Part shown: positions 1-8,731 of the stretch, one piece after another
Layout: every line of letters begins with the position of its first letter
How positions within the stretch are numbered: the stretch's first letter is position 1
From: Bog-473 sp963755495
GTDB lineage: Bacteria > Actinomycetota > Acidimicrobiia > Acidimicrobiales > RAAP-2
Length of the DNA stretch: 64,000 bases
Assembly (NCBI GenBank): GCA_963755495.1
Contig: CAVWJS010000004.1
Coordinates: 62,001 to 126,000 of the forward strand
Direction: 5' to 3'
Program-made: the position numbers and the translations under genes
Notes under the pieces: generated by a model
What the model saw: the letters and a program-made list of their open reading frames with translations, nothing else
The model's database searches: none
What the model was told of the DNA's origin: nothing

Positions 1-719
1 TAGGGGCTGGTGTAAGTCGTCTTGTAGAAGGTGAGGGTCGGGATGTCCCCGTCGCGGACAGCGGAGTGGATCCTTCCCGGTTGCGGGCTGAAAGTCCCGA
101 ACTTGGAAAGTGCGACGTATACGGCCCACCGCTCGGCCGCACAAACAGGACAGAACTCCGCCCCGACGTAGAGCAGCTCCGGCTTTCCATCGGCCGCCAG
201 CTTCGGATTGCTGATGGTCTGCGGCGAAGTGTCCAGACCGCCGGTGGGAGCCGCGGCCAGCGTGCTGAGGGGTAGAGAGGTCAGCTTGCTGGTGATGGCA
301 GCCGAAACCGGGGTGCCCGCGGCAGGTGACGACACGGAGGCGTTTGAAGGCCCGCCCCCGCCGGTTACCTTGACCACGACCAGCACGACCACAATGACCA
401 CGACCAGCACGATCGATCCGATCGCAAATGCCCGGTTTCGTGCCCGTCTGGCCCGGAGTGCCGCTTGCTGCTTCGACGACTGTCGCTCGGCGAACCGGCG
501 GTTGCCGGATGACCGATCCCCGGTGGACTTGGTGGCGCCGGTGGACTTGGTGGCGCCGGTGGACTTGGTGGCGCCGGTGGACCTGGTTGCTCCGGCCGGC
601 TTTGTGGCTGCGGCTCCGCGGGGATTTTGCGGATTATTCGGGCGTTGCGCTTTCTTGGCCGTTGGTTGGTTCTGAGGACGTTGGGGATTTCTGCGTCGCT
701 TTGGCGGATTGTCAGGCAC
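1..719 (-). CDS. DUF929 family membrane-anchored thioredoxin-like protein (C-terminus outside window)
   Basis: The minus-strand frame is open from a GTG at 717-719, preceded by AAGGAG, to the window edge, giving 239 codons. The N-terminus is a Lys/Pro/Gly/Thr-rich cytoplasmic tail with an 18-bp tandem repeat. One transmembrane helix follows (about residues 95-112), then a Ser/Pro-rich linker and an extracytoplasmic domain with FCPVCAAERW. The CxxC and its surroundings match the DUF929 family, which has a thioredoxin-like fold. The function of that family is not established; a role in extracytoplasmic thiol chemistry is inference. The gene lies 121 bp downstream of another small membrane protein on the same strand. 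The longer minus-strand frame across 365-2326 is a shadow. Confidence 0.8.
   Translation of the reverse strand, partial: MPDNPPKRRRNPQRPQNQPTAKKAQRPNNPQNPRGAAATKPAGATRSTGATKSTGATKSTGATKSTGDRSSGNRRFAERQSSKQQAALRARRARNRAFAIGSIVLVVVIVVVLVVVKVTGGGGPSNASVSSPAAGTPVSAAITSKLTSLPLSTLAAAPTGGLDTSPQTISNPKLAADGKPELLYVGAEFCPVCAAERWAVYVALSKFGTFSPQPGRIHSAVRDGDIPTLTFYKTTYTSP
522..593. repeat. 18-bp tandem repeat, three perfect copies plus one degenerate
   Basis: The unit GGTGGACTTGGTGGCGCC (plus strand) occurs at 522-539, 540-557 and 558-575. A diverged fourth copy lies at 576-593. It encodes repeated Gly-Ala-Thr-Lys-Ser-Thr in the cytoplasmic tail of the DUF929 protein. The multiple of three keeps the frame, so copy-number change would alter only tail length. 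Confidence 0.9.
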
Positions 720-840
720 GGGGTTCTCCTTGGTAGGTCGAGGGCATATGCGGGTGCACCTCGAAAAGTTCGGTATGCGACGGCCGCGACAGCGACCGAT
801 GGCGAGACGACGTCGTCTCGGCGGTGACGTGCAATGCGAA

Positions 841-1182
841 CTAGGAGAATTGAGGTGGGCGGAACAACACTTTGAACGTCCCGCGCGGCAGTCCGTCTGA
901 GTGGGAACGGATGCGGCGCGAGCTTCGCTTGGCAGCCACTCCTATGCCGACGATGGTGGCCGCCAGGGCGGCGATGGTAAGGGACGGCGTGGGGGCGGCG
1001 GGCGAGCTCTTGCCACAGTTGGTGCCCGAGCAGCCCGATGGGAATGTGGGCGGTCCTACGGGGGATGCGAGTGCCTGGCCGGCCGGCGTAGAGCTTCCGA
1101 CCAGGAACGCCTGGGGCATGAAGGTGCCGAGCACTATGGCGGACAGGACGACCACCAACGACCAGCGCCATCGGAGCGGCAT
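841..1182 (-). CDS. small two-helix membrane/secreted protein, unknown function
   Basis: This is a 113-residue frame with an N-terminal hydrophobic stretch after an Arg-Trp-Arg start (signal peptide or first helix, residues 6-28). A Pro/Ser-rich middle follows with two cysteines in CSGTNC, then a second hydrophobic stretch (about 69-84) and a basic Arg/Lys-rich end. The pattern fits a bitopic or hairpin membrane protein, or an LPXTG-like surface anchor without a clear sorting motif. I do not recognise a family. It is upstream of the DUF929 gene on the same strand and divergent from the mutase gene. Confidence 0.5.
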   Translation of the reverse strand: MPLRWRWSLVVVLSAIVLGTFMPQAFLVGSSTPAGQALASPVGPPTFPSGCSGTNCGKSSPAAPTPSLTIAALAATIVGIGVAAKRSSRRIRSHSDGLPRGTFKVLFRPPQFS

Positions 1183-1306
1183 GGCGCAATTGTAGGAGCG
1201 TTGCGGCTCTCTGCACGGTCATGCCCGAGGTGAGCTGTCGAGCGGGCAGGTTCCGAGGTCCAGGGCGGGATGGCCAGGACCGCCTTACTTCCGTAGGCTC
1301 GTTGGT

Positions 1307-2905
1307 GTGATGCCACCCACGAAGGACAGCCACGAGCACCGAACGGACTCGGGAATTGAGATCCAACCGGTCTACCGGGCCGAGGATCTCGCCGGGTGGG
1401 ATCCTGAAACGAAGCTCGGAGAGCCTGGAACTTTCCCCTACACCCGGGGCGTGCACGCCGAGATGTACCGCTCGAAGCTCTGGACGATGCGCCAGTACGC
1501 CGGGTTTGGGTCGGCCGAATCCACCAATGAGCGATTCAAGTTCCTCCTCGACGCCGGTCAGACCGGACTTTCCTGCGCCTTCGACCTCCCGACCCAGATG
1601 GGCTACGACTCGGACCATCCGCGGGCCGAGGGTGAAGTGGGCAAGGTGGGTGTGGCCATCGATTCGTTGGCCGACATGCGACTCCTTATGGCTGATCTGC
1701 CGATGGACAAGGTCACCACGTCGATGACCATCAACGCCACCGGCGCCATCCTCTTGCTCCTCTACCAACTGGTGGCCGAGGAACAAGGCGTCGCGGGAGA
1801 CAAGGTGCGCGGCACAATTCAGAACGACATCCTTAAGGAGTACATCGCCCGGGGGACGTACATCTATCCACCCCGACCGTCGATGCGGTTGATCGTCGAC
1901 ACCTTCTCGTACTGTGCCGCCAATCTGCCGAACTGGAACACCATCTCGATTTCGGGCTACCACATCCGTGAAGCGGGATCGACGGCGGTCCAGGAGATCG
2001 CCTTCACCCTGGCCAACGGAATCGCCTATGTGGAAGCGGCCATCGCGGCGGGCATGGACATCGACGCCTTCGCCCCCCGCCTGTCGTTCTTCTGGAACGC
2101 CCACAACAACCTCTTCGAAGAGGTTGCGAAGTACCGGGCGGCCCGCCGGATGTGGGCGCGCGTCATGACCGACCGCTTCGGGGCAAAGGACCCGCGCTCG
2201 AAAATGCTGCGCTTCCACACCCAGACGGGCGGATCGACACTGACGGCCCAGCAACCGGAGAACAACATCGTACGGGTCACCCTCCAGTCTTTGGCGGCTG
2301 CTCTGGGGGGAACACAGAGCCTGCACACCAATGGGTTCGACGAGGCGCTCGGCCTCCCGACGACGCGGGCCGCCAAGATTGCTCTGCGAACGCAGCAGAT
2401 CGTCGGCTTCGAGTCAGGGATGGCTGACACGGTCGATCCTCTCGCTGGGTCGTACTTCGTCGAATCGCTCACGGACGAAGTCGAAAAGGCGGCGAACGAG
2501 TATCTCGATCGCATTGACGCGTTGGGGGGAGCGGTGGCAGCCATTGAGGCACGCTTCATGCAGGACGAGATTGAGAGTGCCGCCTACAGCTTTGCCAAGG
2601 CCGTGGACAGCGGGGAGAAAGTTGTGGTCGGCGTGAACCGATTCACCGATGCCGATAGCGAGCCGGCCGAGGTCTTCCCGATCGACGTCACGCTCCAGCA
2701 GACGCAGATCGATCGCACGAGATCTGTGCGCGCGGCGCGTGACCAGCCTGCAGTCGACGCCGCACTGTCCGACATCGCCGTGACCGCCCGAGGCGAGGGG
2801 AATCTTCTCGTCCCGATGAAGGCTGCCCTGGCCGTCATGGCGACATTGGGTGAGGTGGCCGATGTGCTGCGTGGCGAATTCGGGGTCTATTCGCCCGGGG
2901 GTTGA
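1307..2905 (+). CDS. methylmalonyl-CoA mutase large subunit (catalytic TIM-barrel only)
   Basis: The 532-residue protein matches the catalytic domain of adenosylcobalamin-dependent acyl-CoA mutases, with RQYAGFGSAE, FDLPTQMGYDSDHP, SISGYH and RLSFFWNAHNN. Counting from the conserved His219 (His244 of the Propionibacterium enzyme), Tyr64 and Arg182 fall where that enzyme has Tyr89 and Arg207. These residues read the methylmalonyl carboxylate and are replaced in isobutyryl-CoA mutases, so methylmalonyl-CoA is the likely substrate. The C-terminal B12-binding domain is absent, so a separate small subunit is needed; none is in the window. It would interconvert (R)-methylmalonyl-CoA and succinyl-CoA. 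The following acetyltransferase begins at its stop codon, and the biotin carboxylase nearby suits propionyl-CoA metabolism. Confidence 0.92.
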   Translation: MMPPTKDSHEHRTDSGIEIQPVYRAEDLAGWDPETKLGEPGTFPYTRGVHAEMYRSKLWTMRQYAGFGSAESTNERFKFLLDAGQTGLSCAFDLPTQMGYDSDHPRAEGEVGKVGVAIDSLADMRLLMADLPMDKVTTSMTINATGAILLLLYQLVAEEQGVAGDKVRGTIQNDILKEYIARGTYIYPPRPSMRLIVDTFSYCAANLPNWNTISISGYHIREAGSTAVQEIAFTLANGIAYVEAAIAAGMDIDAFAPRLSFFWNAHNNLFEEVAKYRAARRMWARVMTDRFGAKDPRSKMLRFHTQTGGSTLTAQQPENNIVRVTLQSLAAALGGTQSLHTNGFDEALGLPTTRAAKIALRTQQIVGFESGMADTVDPLAGSYFVESLTDEVEKAANEYLDRIDALGGAVAAIEARFMQDEIESAAYSFAKAVDSGEKVVVGVNRFTDADSEPAEVFPIDVTLQQTQIDRTRSVRAARDQPAVDAALSDIAVTARGEGNLLVPMKAALAVMATLGEVADVLRGEFGVYSPGG

Positions 2906-2907
2906 GC

Positions 2908-3591
2908 GTGGCCGACTCGTTGGCGTTCTGGCCGTTGTTCGGCCTCGTTGTCCGCACTCCTCGTTTGGAGATTCGCCTCCCTCGAGAAAACGAGTTCGGC
3001 GCGCTTCTGGCCGTCATTGAGGCGGGAATCCACGACCCCGCCACCATGCCTTTCACTACGCCCTTAACCGATCGCCCCATGCCGGCTCGCGAGCGGGAGT
3101 CCGCTCAGTGGTGGTGGCGTCAGCGGGCCGAGTGGTCGCCCGAGAAGTGGCACCTGACCGGTGCGGTGTTCGTTGCTGATCAGGTCGTCGGGGTGCAGGA
3201 CATGATGGCCGAGCACTTCGCCGTCCTGCGGTCCGTCCAAACCGGTTCGTGGCTTGGTCGTGCCTTTCAGGGGCAGGGGCTGGGCAAGGAGATGCGTCAG
3301 GCCATCTTGCACCTGGCCTTCGAGGGACTCGGTGCCCAAGAGGCCCATAGCGGCGCATTCCACGACAACACCGCCTCTCTGGCCACCTCCCGCTCGGTCG
3401 GTTACGTCGAGAACGGCGAGACCCATGCGCTCCGCCGGGGTGAGGCTGACCGCATAGTCAACGTACGCATGGATCGGGCGACGTGGTCGACGCACCGTCG
3501 CGACGATATCGAGATCATCGGGCTCGAGAGCTGCCTCGGTATGTTCATTGCTGCCCTGCCACCCGACACGTCGGGCTTCGGCGAATCCTAG
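2908..3591 (+). CDS. GNAT family N-acetyltransferase (RimJ/RimL-like)
   Basis: About 227 residues. An N-terminal LVVRTPRLEIRLP strand is typical of RimJ/RimL-type GNATs. The acetyl-CoA-binding segment GRAFQGQGLGKEMRQAIL and the following GAQEAHSGAFHDN(T/A)SLATSRSVGY region are conserved in the family. It probably acetylates an amine on a small molecule or protein N-terminus; the substrate cannot be read from the sequence. GTG at 2908 is chosen; a TTG at 2902 is possible. It is translationally coupled to the mutase, whose TGA is at 2903-2905. Confidence 0.8.
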   Translation: MADSLAFWPLFGLVVRTPRLEIRLPRENEFGALLAVIEAGIHDPATMPFTTPLTDRPMPARERESAQWWWRQRAEWSPEKWHLTGAVFVADQVVGVQDMMAEHFAVLRSVQTGSWLGRAFQGQGLGKEMRQAILHLAFEGLGAQEAHSGAFHDNTASLATSRSVGYVENGETHALRRGEADRIVNVRMDRATWSTHRRDDIEIIGLESCLGMFIAALPPDTSGFGES

Positions 3592-3594
3592 GTG

Positions 3595-3891
3595 TCAAGC
3601 AGAGGTGACGGTCTCGAAATGCTCGACGACGGGGAAGGGGTCGTAGAAGTGGTGCAGTAGGGCGCGCCATTCCTGGTAAGCGTCCGAGTTGCGGAAGCCC
3701 TCGGTATGGGCCTCGAGCGTTTCCCACTCGACGAGAAGGAGGAAGAAGCTGGGGCGCTCGATGCACCGCCCGACGCGCAATGAGAGAAAGCCGGCCGCCG
3801 ACGCGATGATCGCCCTGGCCCGATCCATCGTCTCGATGAATTCGGCTTCTTGTCCAGGAATGACCGGAAGCAGGGCGTGCTCAGTGATCAC
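3595..3891 (-). CDS. antibiotic biosynthesis monooxygenase (ABM) domain protein
   Basis: This 98-residue protein starts MITEHALLPVIPGQEAEF and carries the alternating strand/helix pattern and the FFLLLVEWETLEAH segment of the dimeric alpha+beta barrel ABM family. Members include cofactor-free monooxygenases and haem-degrading enzymes, but many have no known role. The start overlaps the upstream amidohydrolase stop by 4 bp (ATGA), so it is the third gene of the operon biotin carboxylase - amidohydrolase - ABM. Confidence 0.75.
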   Translation of the reverse strand: MITEHALLPVIPGQEAEFIETMDRARAIIASAAGFLSLRVGRCIERPSFFLLLVEWETLEAHTEGFRNSDAYQEWRALLHHFYDPFPVVEHFETVTSA

Positions 3892-5072
3892 GAGCCCAGG
3901 AGTCGATGACGCAGAGCGGGGTCGAGCGCCGCGTCGATCGCCGTCCAGGCCAGGGCCAGGGCCCCGTCGCGCACGGCGGCATCGGCGGAGGGGGTGATGC
4001 AGGCCGCCGCGAACTCATGCTGATGATTCACCGCACCCCCGGTCTCGATGCCTATGAGTGGATGAATGGTGGGAACCGCCAAGGAGACGTTGGCCATGTC
4101 GGTGGAAAACGTCGGCAGCGGTGCGTCGGCGTCGTCAGCCTCGAAGGTCCGCCCGAGCGACTGGGCGTTGATCCGATATGCCGCCACCAGATCGGGGTCA
4201 GCCTCCATATGGGAGTAGTCCGGGGACAGCTTCTCGTAGCGCACTGTCGCGCCCGAGGCGAGGGCTCCGGCTTCGAAGCAGGCGCGTACGCGGACCTCGA
4301 GGGCCGCCAGTCCGTCAATGGTGCGCGAGCGGGCCATGAAGCGTCCGGTGACGGTAGCTGGGATCACGTTGGCAGCACCGCCGCCGTGGGTGATGATGCC
4401 GTGCACCTGATCGCCCGGGGGAAGTTGCTGGCGGAGCAGGCCCAGAGAGACCTGGGCGATCGTCATCGCATCGAGCGCGTTCACGCCCTCCCAGGGGGCG
4501 GCCGAGGCATGGGCTTCTTTGCCACTGAAATGGACGTCGAAGTGGGTTACCGCCAGGCAGGCACCGGTGAGGCGCTCTACCGGCCACGGGTGAACCATCA
4601 TGGCGGCGTGGACGCCGTCGAAGGCGCCGCGCTCAAGCATCAGGATCTTGCCGCCGCCGCCTTCCTCGGCTGGCGTGCCGAGCAGTCGGACCTCGAGATC
4701 GATGTCGTCGGCCACCGCGGCCAACGCCAACCCGGCCCCCACCGAGCTGGCCGCGATGATGTTGTGCCCGCAGGCGTGACCGACATCGGGCAGCGCGTCG
4801 TACTCGGCACACACGGCCACGACGAGCGGACCACTGCCGGAGCGTGATTCGAGCGCGGTCGGGATGTCGTACACGCCCTCGGTGACCGACATCCCTCCGG
4901 CGCGCAGAGCTTCCGCCACGGCGTGGGCGGAGCGGGTCTCCTCGTAGCAGAGCTCCGGCGTGGCGTGCACCGAGTGGCTGAGGGCGATGAGCTCGGGCAA
5001 GCGCTCCTCAATGACGGCGGCGGCGGCAGCCTTGGCGGCGTCGGGATCGATGTGCACTCGACCTCCGCTCAC
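3888..5072 (-). CDS. M20D-family amidohydrolase / metallopeptidase (AbgB-like)
   Basis: The 394-residue protein has the M20 metal-site motifs: AVCAEYDALPDVGHACGHN, a Glu pair in GTPAEEGGGGK, and MVHPW in the catalytic domain. A lid-domain segment HFSGKEAHASAAPWEGVNALDA is also present. It fits the aminoacylase/aminobenzoyl-glutamate hydrolase branch, zinc or manganese enzymes that cleave N-acyl amino acids. The substrate is unknown. It overlaps the biotin carboxylase gene by 4 bp (5069-5072) and the ABM gene by 4 bp, so the three are co-translated. Confidence 0.88.
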   Translation of the reverse strand: MSGGRVHIDPDAAKAAAAAVIEERLPELIALSHSVHATPELCYEETRSAHAVAEALRAGGMSVTEGVYDIPTALESRSGSGPLVVAVCAEYDALPDVGHACGHNIIAASSVGAGLALAAVADDIDLEVRLLGTPAEEGGGGKILMLERGAFDGVHAAMMVHPWPVERLTGACLAVTHFDVHFSGKEAHASAAPWEGVNALDAMTIAQVSLGLLRQQLPPGDQVHGIITHGGGAANVIPATVTGRFMARSRTIDGLAALEVRVRACFEAGALASGATVRYEKLSPDYSHMEADPDLVAAYRINAQSLGRTFEADDADAPLPTFSTDMANVSLAVPTIHPLIGIETGGAVNHQHEFAAACITPSADAAVRDGALALAWTAIDAALDPALRHRLLGS

Positions 5073-6829
5073 TCGATCACCGCCACGATGTCGCCGGCGC
5101 CGACCGAAGCGCCGGCGGCCACTCGCACCTCCTTGATGACGCCGTCCTTCTCGGCGTTCACTGCATTCTCCATCTTCATCGCTTCGAGGAGGCAGATGGT
5201 CTGACCTACTTCGACCTTGTCGCCCACGGCGACGAGCACCTTGACGATCGTGCCCTGCATGGGCACCGCGACATCACCTGATCCAGTGGCGGCAGCCGCC
5301 GACGTAGCTGACCGTCGTGGGCGCGCTGCGCCGGCCTGGGGCGCGGACGTCGTCCCGAGGTCGGGAACCCAGAGCTTCACGGAGAACCGCCGCCCGTCGA
5401 CCTCGGCCGTGACATCACGCTGCACGGTCGGGATCGCTTCGTCAGCGCTAGCCGGGGCAGTCTCGGCTGGGGCAACGCTGAGTTGGCTCAGGTCGAGCAC
5501 GTCTTCCACCCATTTGGTGGAGTGCTTGGCCTCGGCGAAATCTGGATGCGTGAGGATTGCGACATCCGCCGGAATGGTGGTCGCAATCCCGGTGATCTGC
5601 GTCTCGTCGAGCGCACGCAACATGCGACGACGGGCCGACTCACGGTCCGGCGCCCACACAATCAGCTTGGCCACGAGATTGTCGTAGAACTGGCTGACGA
5701 GGTCGCCGGACTCGTAACCCGCATCGAGGCGGACACCAGGACCCGAGGGAGCCGTGAATTTCGTAATGGTGCCGGGTGAGGGGGAGAAGCGGCCACCGCT
5801 CGGGTCCTCGGCGTTGATACGGACCTCGATCGCATGGCCGTTACGTTGGACGTCGCCCTGGCCGAAGGTGAGCTCTTCACCCGAGGCGATGCGTATCTGC
5901 CATGCCACCAGATCGAGGCCGGTCACGAGCTCGGTTACGGGGTGCTCGACCTGAAGACGGGTATTCATCTCCAAGAAGAAGAACTCACCGTCTTGGAAGA
6001 GGAACTCGACCGTTCCGGCGTTGTAGTAGCCACAGGCTTTCGACACCTTCACCGCGGCTTCACCCATGGCTTGGCGGATCGCGTCCGGGAAGGCGGGAGC
6101 CGGGCTCTCCTCCACCAATTTCTGGTGGCGGCGCTGAGCCGAGCAGTCGCGCTCGCCCAGCCACAACGTGTTGCCATGTGTGTCGCCCAGCACCTGCATC
6201 TCCACGTGGCGGGGCCACCCGAGGTAGCGCTCGACGTAGATCTCCGGACGACCGAAGTAGGCCTGGGCCTCGCGGGCGGCCGACTCCATGGCCTCCGCCG
6301 CTTCATCGGCAGAGGACACCACCTTCATGCCCCGACCGCCACCCCCATAGGCGGCCTTGATGGCCAAGGGCCATCCGACTTCCTCGCCGAAGGCCACCAC
6401 CTCGTCGGGTGAGGTCAATGGCTCGGAGCGGCCCGGCACGCCGGCCACACCCGCCTTCTCGGCTGCGATGCGCGAGCTGATCTTGTCGCCCATCACCTCG
6501 ATCGCTTCGGGCGGAGGGCCGATGAAAGTCACGCCGCGGTCGGTGATAGCCCGGGCGAAGTCGGTGTTCTCGGAGAAAAAGCCGTACCCGGGGTGGACGC
6601 CGTCGGCCCCGCTCTGCTCGATCGCAGCGAGAATCGCCTCGGTGTTCAGGTAGCTCTCGGCTGCAGTTTCTCCACCCAATGCGTAGGCCTCGTCGGCCAT
6701 GCGGACGTGCAGGGCTTCTCGATCGAGGTTGGAGTACACGGCGACAGTGCCGATGCCCATCTCGCGGCAGGTCCGTATGACCCGGACGGCGATTTCGCCG
6801 CGGTTGGCGATGAGGATCTTCTTCAACAC
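5069..6829 (-). CDS. acetyl/propionyl-CoA carboxylase alpha subunit (biotin carboxylase + BCCP)
   Basis: 586 residues. The start KKILIANRGEIAVRVIRTCREMG is the biotin carboxylase N-domain. The ATP-grasp part includes KAAYGGGGRGMKVV, and HPVTE and EVRINAEDP follow. A variable linker (about 450-515) leads to a C-terminal biotinyl domain with EAMKMEN; Lys552 is the expected biotinylation site. The enzyme uses ATP and bicarbonate to carboxylate biotin and passes the CO2 to a separate carboxyltransferase, which is not in the window. With the mutase at 1307-2905 it suggests a propionyl-CoA to succinyl-CoA route. The divergent birA is 50 bp away and makes the enzyme that attaches biotin to this protein. 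Confidence 0.93.
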   Translation of the reverse strand: MLKKILIANRGEIAVRVIRTCREMGIGTVAVYSNLDREALHVRMADEAYALGGETAAESYLNTEAILAAIEQSGADGVHPGYGFFSENTDFARAITDRGVTFIGPPPEAIEVMGDKISSRIAAEKAGVAGVPGRSEPLTSPDEVVAFGEEVGWPLAIKAAYGGGGRGMKVVSSADEAAEAMESAAREAQAYFGRPEIYVERYLGWPRHVEMQVLGDTHGNTLWLGERDCSAQRRHQKLVEESPAPAFPDAIRQAMGEAAVKVSKACGYYNAGTVEFLFQDGEFFFLEMNTRLQVEHPVTELVTGLDLVAWQIRIASGEELTFGQGDVQRNGHAIEVRINAEDPSGGRFSPSPGTITKFTAPSGPGVRLDAGYESGDLVSQFYDNLVAKLIVWAPDRESARRRMLRALDETQITGIATTIPADVAILTHPDFAEAKHSTKWVEDVLDLSQLSVAPAETAPASADEAIPTVQRDVTAEVDGRRFSVKLWVPDLGTTSAPQAGAARPRRSATSAAAATGSGDVAVPMQGTIVKVLVAVGDKVEVGQTICLLEAMKMENAVNAEKDGVIKEVRVAAGASVGAGDIVAVIE

Positions 6830-6879
6830 AAAAGGCCTTTCGAGTAGGAAGGGGACTTCACAATTGCACGGACCCTAGG

Positions 6880-7626
6880 GTGTCTGCCATGTGGGGCGGG
6901 ATCTGGGATGTGCGGCGGTTCGAAGAGATCGATTCGACCAACGCCTACCTGCGCCGAGAAGCGCGGGATGGGGCGCCCGAAGGGGCGGTGGCGGTGGCCG
7001 ACCATCAGAGCGCCGGACGGGGCCGAATGGACCGCCGCTGGGAGTCGCCCGCGGGCGCCTCCCTTCTCGCTTCTGTCCTCTTTCGGCCCGAGTTTGACCC
7101 TTCTGAACTGCATCTTTGTACCGCCGCGGTGGCGTTGGCCGCCGCGGAAGCCTGTCGCCATGTGGCCGGCGTAGGGGCGGTGGTCAAGTGGCCTAACGAT
7201 CTCTTGGTGGGGGAGGCGAAGCTTGCCGGTGTCCTGGCTGAAGCTGAGTTCGTCGACACATCCTGTGCCGTTGTGGTCGGCCTCGGGCTCAATATCGCCT
7301 GGCCCGGTCCAGACGGCGTCGGTGGCACGTGTCTGAACGAACTGAGCTCGACGCCGGTCGATCGGGACCTCCTCCTCGAGTCTTTGCTCCAAGCTCTCTC
7401 GTCCCGTCGAGCCCTTCTCGACAGCGCCTCGGGCCGGCGGGAGGTGGCGGCCGAGCTGCGCCACCGCTGCGCCACGCTGGGACAACGGGTGAGAGTCGAG
7501 CTGGCGGCCCAAGCGGTAGTGGGCGTGGCCGTCGAGCTCGACGACGCCGGCCACCTCGTCGTCGAGACCTCGACCGGCGCGCAGACGGTCTCGGCGGGTG
7601 ACGTCGTGCATCTGCGACCAGGCTGA
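6880..7626 (+). CDS. birA: biotin--[acetyl-CoA-carboxylase] ligase, monofunctional
   Basis: The 248-residue protein has the BirA catalytic signature: IDSTNAYL, the biotinyl-AMP loop SAGRGRMDRRW, SPAGASLLASVL, VKWPNDLL and GLGLNIAWP. The short C-terminal SH3-like domain is present. It lacks the N-terminal winged-helix repressor domain, so it is a class I enzyme that cannot itself regulate biotin genes. It joins biotin to the BCCP lysine of the divergently encoded carboxylase. The start is GTG 6880 or ATG 6889. Confidence 0.92.
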   Translation: MSAMWGGIWDVRRFEEIDSTNAYLRREARDGAPEGAVAVADHQSAGRGRMDRRWESPAGASLLASVLFRPEFDPSELHLCTAAVALAAAEACRHVAGVGAVVKWPNDLLVGEAKLAGVLAEAEFVDTSCAVVVGLGLNIAWPGPDGVGGTCLNELSSTPVDRDLLLESLLQALSSRRALLDSASGRREVAAELRHRCATLGQRVRVELAAQAVVGVAVELDDAGHLVVETSTGAQTVSAGDVVHLRPG

Positions 7627-7658
7627 AGCACTATTGCTCCAGCTGAGAAGCACTTTTT
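7622..7658 (+). terminator. putative intrinsic terminator after birA
   Basis: Arms 7622-7630 (GCTGAAGCA) and 7635-7643 (TGCTCCAGC) pair with one mismatch around a 4-nt loop. A run of five T follows at 7654-7658, eleven bases downstream. The hairpin includes the birA stop codon. The gap before the T run makes it a weak candidate. Confidence 0.4.
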
Positions 7659-7709
7659 CTCGCACCCGTCACCGAACAAACGTCAGATGGGGGCTACACT
7701 CTCGCCCTT

Positions 7710-8717
7710 ATGCGCCTTCTCGTGACGGGAGGAGCCGGCTTCATCGGGTCGAACTTCGTCCGCTACTGGGTCGAACAGCACCCCGAAGACCACGTCGTCG
7801 CCTACGACGCGCTCACATACGCCGGCAACCGACCGAATTTGGCCGATGTCGAAGATGCCATCGTCTTCGTGCACGGGGACATCTGTGATGGTCCATTGGC
7901 CGAAAAGACCCTGCGGGACGAGGAGATCGACACCATCGTCCATTTCGCCGCCGAGTCCCACAACAGCCTGGCCGTCCTCAACCCGGGGCTGTTCTTCCGT
8001 ACCAACGTGCTCGGGACCCAAACCCTCTTGGAGGCGGCGCGCCAGGTCGGCATAGCCCGGTTCCACCACATCAGTACGTGCGAGGTCTACGGCGATCTGT
8101 CGCTCGATACGGACGAGGTCTTCACGGAGGACTCGCCGTATCGCCCCCGGACGCCCTACAACGCCAGCAAAGCCGGGGCCGATCACGCTGTGCGGGCCTA
8201 CGGCGAGACCTACGGGCTGCCGGTCACCATCACCAACTGCTCCAACAACTACGGGCCCTACCAGTTTCCCGAGAAGGTCATCCCGGTGTTCACCACCTCG
8301 GCTCTCGACGACAAGAACCTGACGCTGTACGCCACCACGGAGAACCGTCGTGAGTGGCTGCACGTACGCGACCACTGCACGGCTATCGAAGCGGTACTCG
8401 CACGAGGTGTCGTCGGTGAGACCTACCACGTCGGCAGCGGGGTCGAGGCCTCCATCATGGAGATCGCCGATCTCGTGCTCTCGACACTGGGCAAGCCGGC
8501 GTCGCTCAAGGAGATCGTGCCCGATCGCCCCGGGCACGATCGCCGCTACCTGCTGGACTCGTCCAAGCTGCGGACCCAACTCGGATGGGCACCCTCCATC
8601 GCATGGGAAGACGGGTTGGCCGCGACGGTCGAGTGGTATGCGGCCAATCGAGCCTGGTGGGAGCCCCTGCGGGCCCGGGCGCCCGTCGTCGAGGCCAGTT
8701 GGGGCGGCGTCGGCTAA
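7710..8717 (+). CDS. rfbB: dTDP-glucose 4,6-dehydratase
   Basis: 335 residues. The Rossmann motif TGGAGFIGSNF at the N-terminus, HFAAESHNS, ISTCEVYG and the catalytic YNASKAGAD (YxxxK) identify an extended SDR of the RmlB type. NNYGPYQFPEKVIP and NRREWLHVRDHC are dTDP-glucose dehydratase signatures. It makes dTDP-4-keto-6-deoxyglucose for dTDP-L-rhamnose. It heads a six-gene surface-sugar operon with 4-bp overlaps or short gaps. The RmlA and RmlC partners are not in the window. Confidence 0.94.
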   Translation: MRLLVTGGAGFIGSNFVRYWVEQHPEDHVVAYDALTYAGNRPNLADVEDAIVFVHGDICDGPLAEKTLRDEEIDTIVHFAAESHNSLAVLNPGLFFRTNVLGTQTLLEAARQVGIARFHHISTCEVYGDLSLDTDEVFTEDSPYRPRTPYNASKAGADHAVRAYGETYGLPVTITNCSNNYGPYQFPEKVIPVFTTSALDDKNLTLYATTENRREWLHVRDHCTAIEAVLARGVVGETYHVGSGVEASIMEIADLVLSTLGKPASLKEIVPDRPGHDRRYLLDSSKLRTQLGWAPSIAWEDGLAATVEWYAANRAWWEPLRARAPVVEASWGGVG

Positions 8718-8731
8718 GGCCGGCTCTTGGT

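Noticed and set aside
365..2326. 653-codon open frame on the minus strand
   Set aside because: It spans the DUF929 gene start and the mutase gene in the wrong frame. Its composition is Arg/Pro/His-rich as expected for a GC-rich shadow, and it has no recognisable domain.
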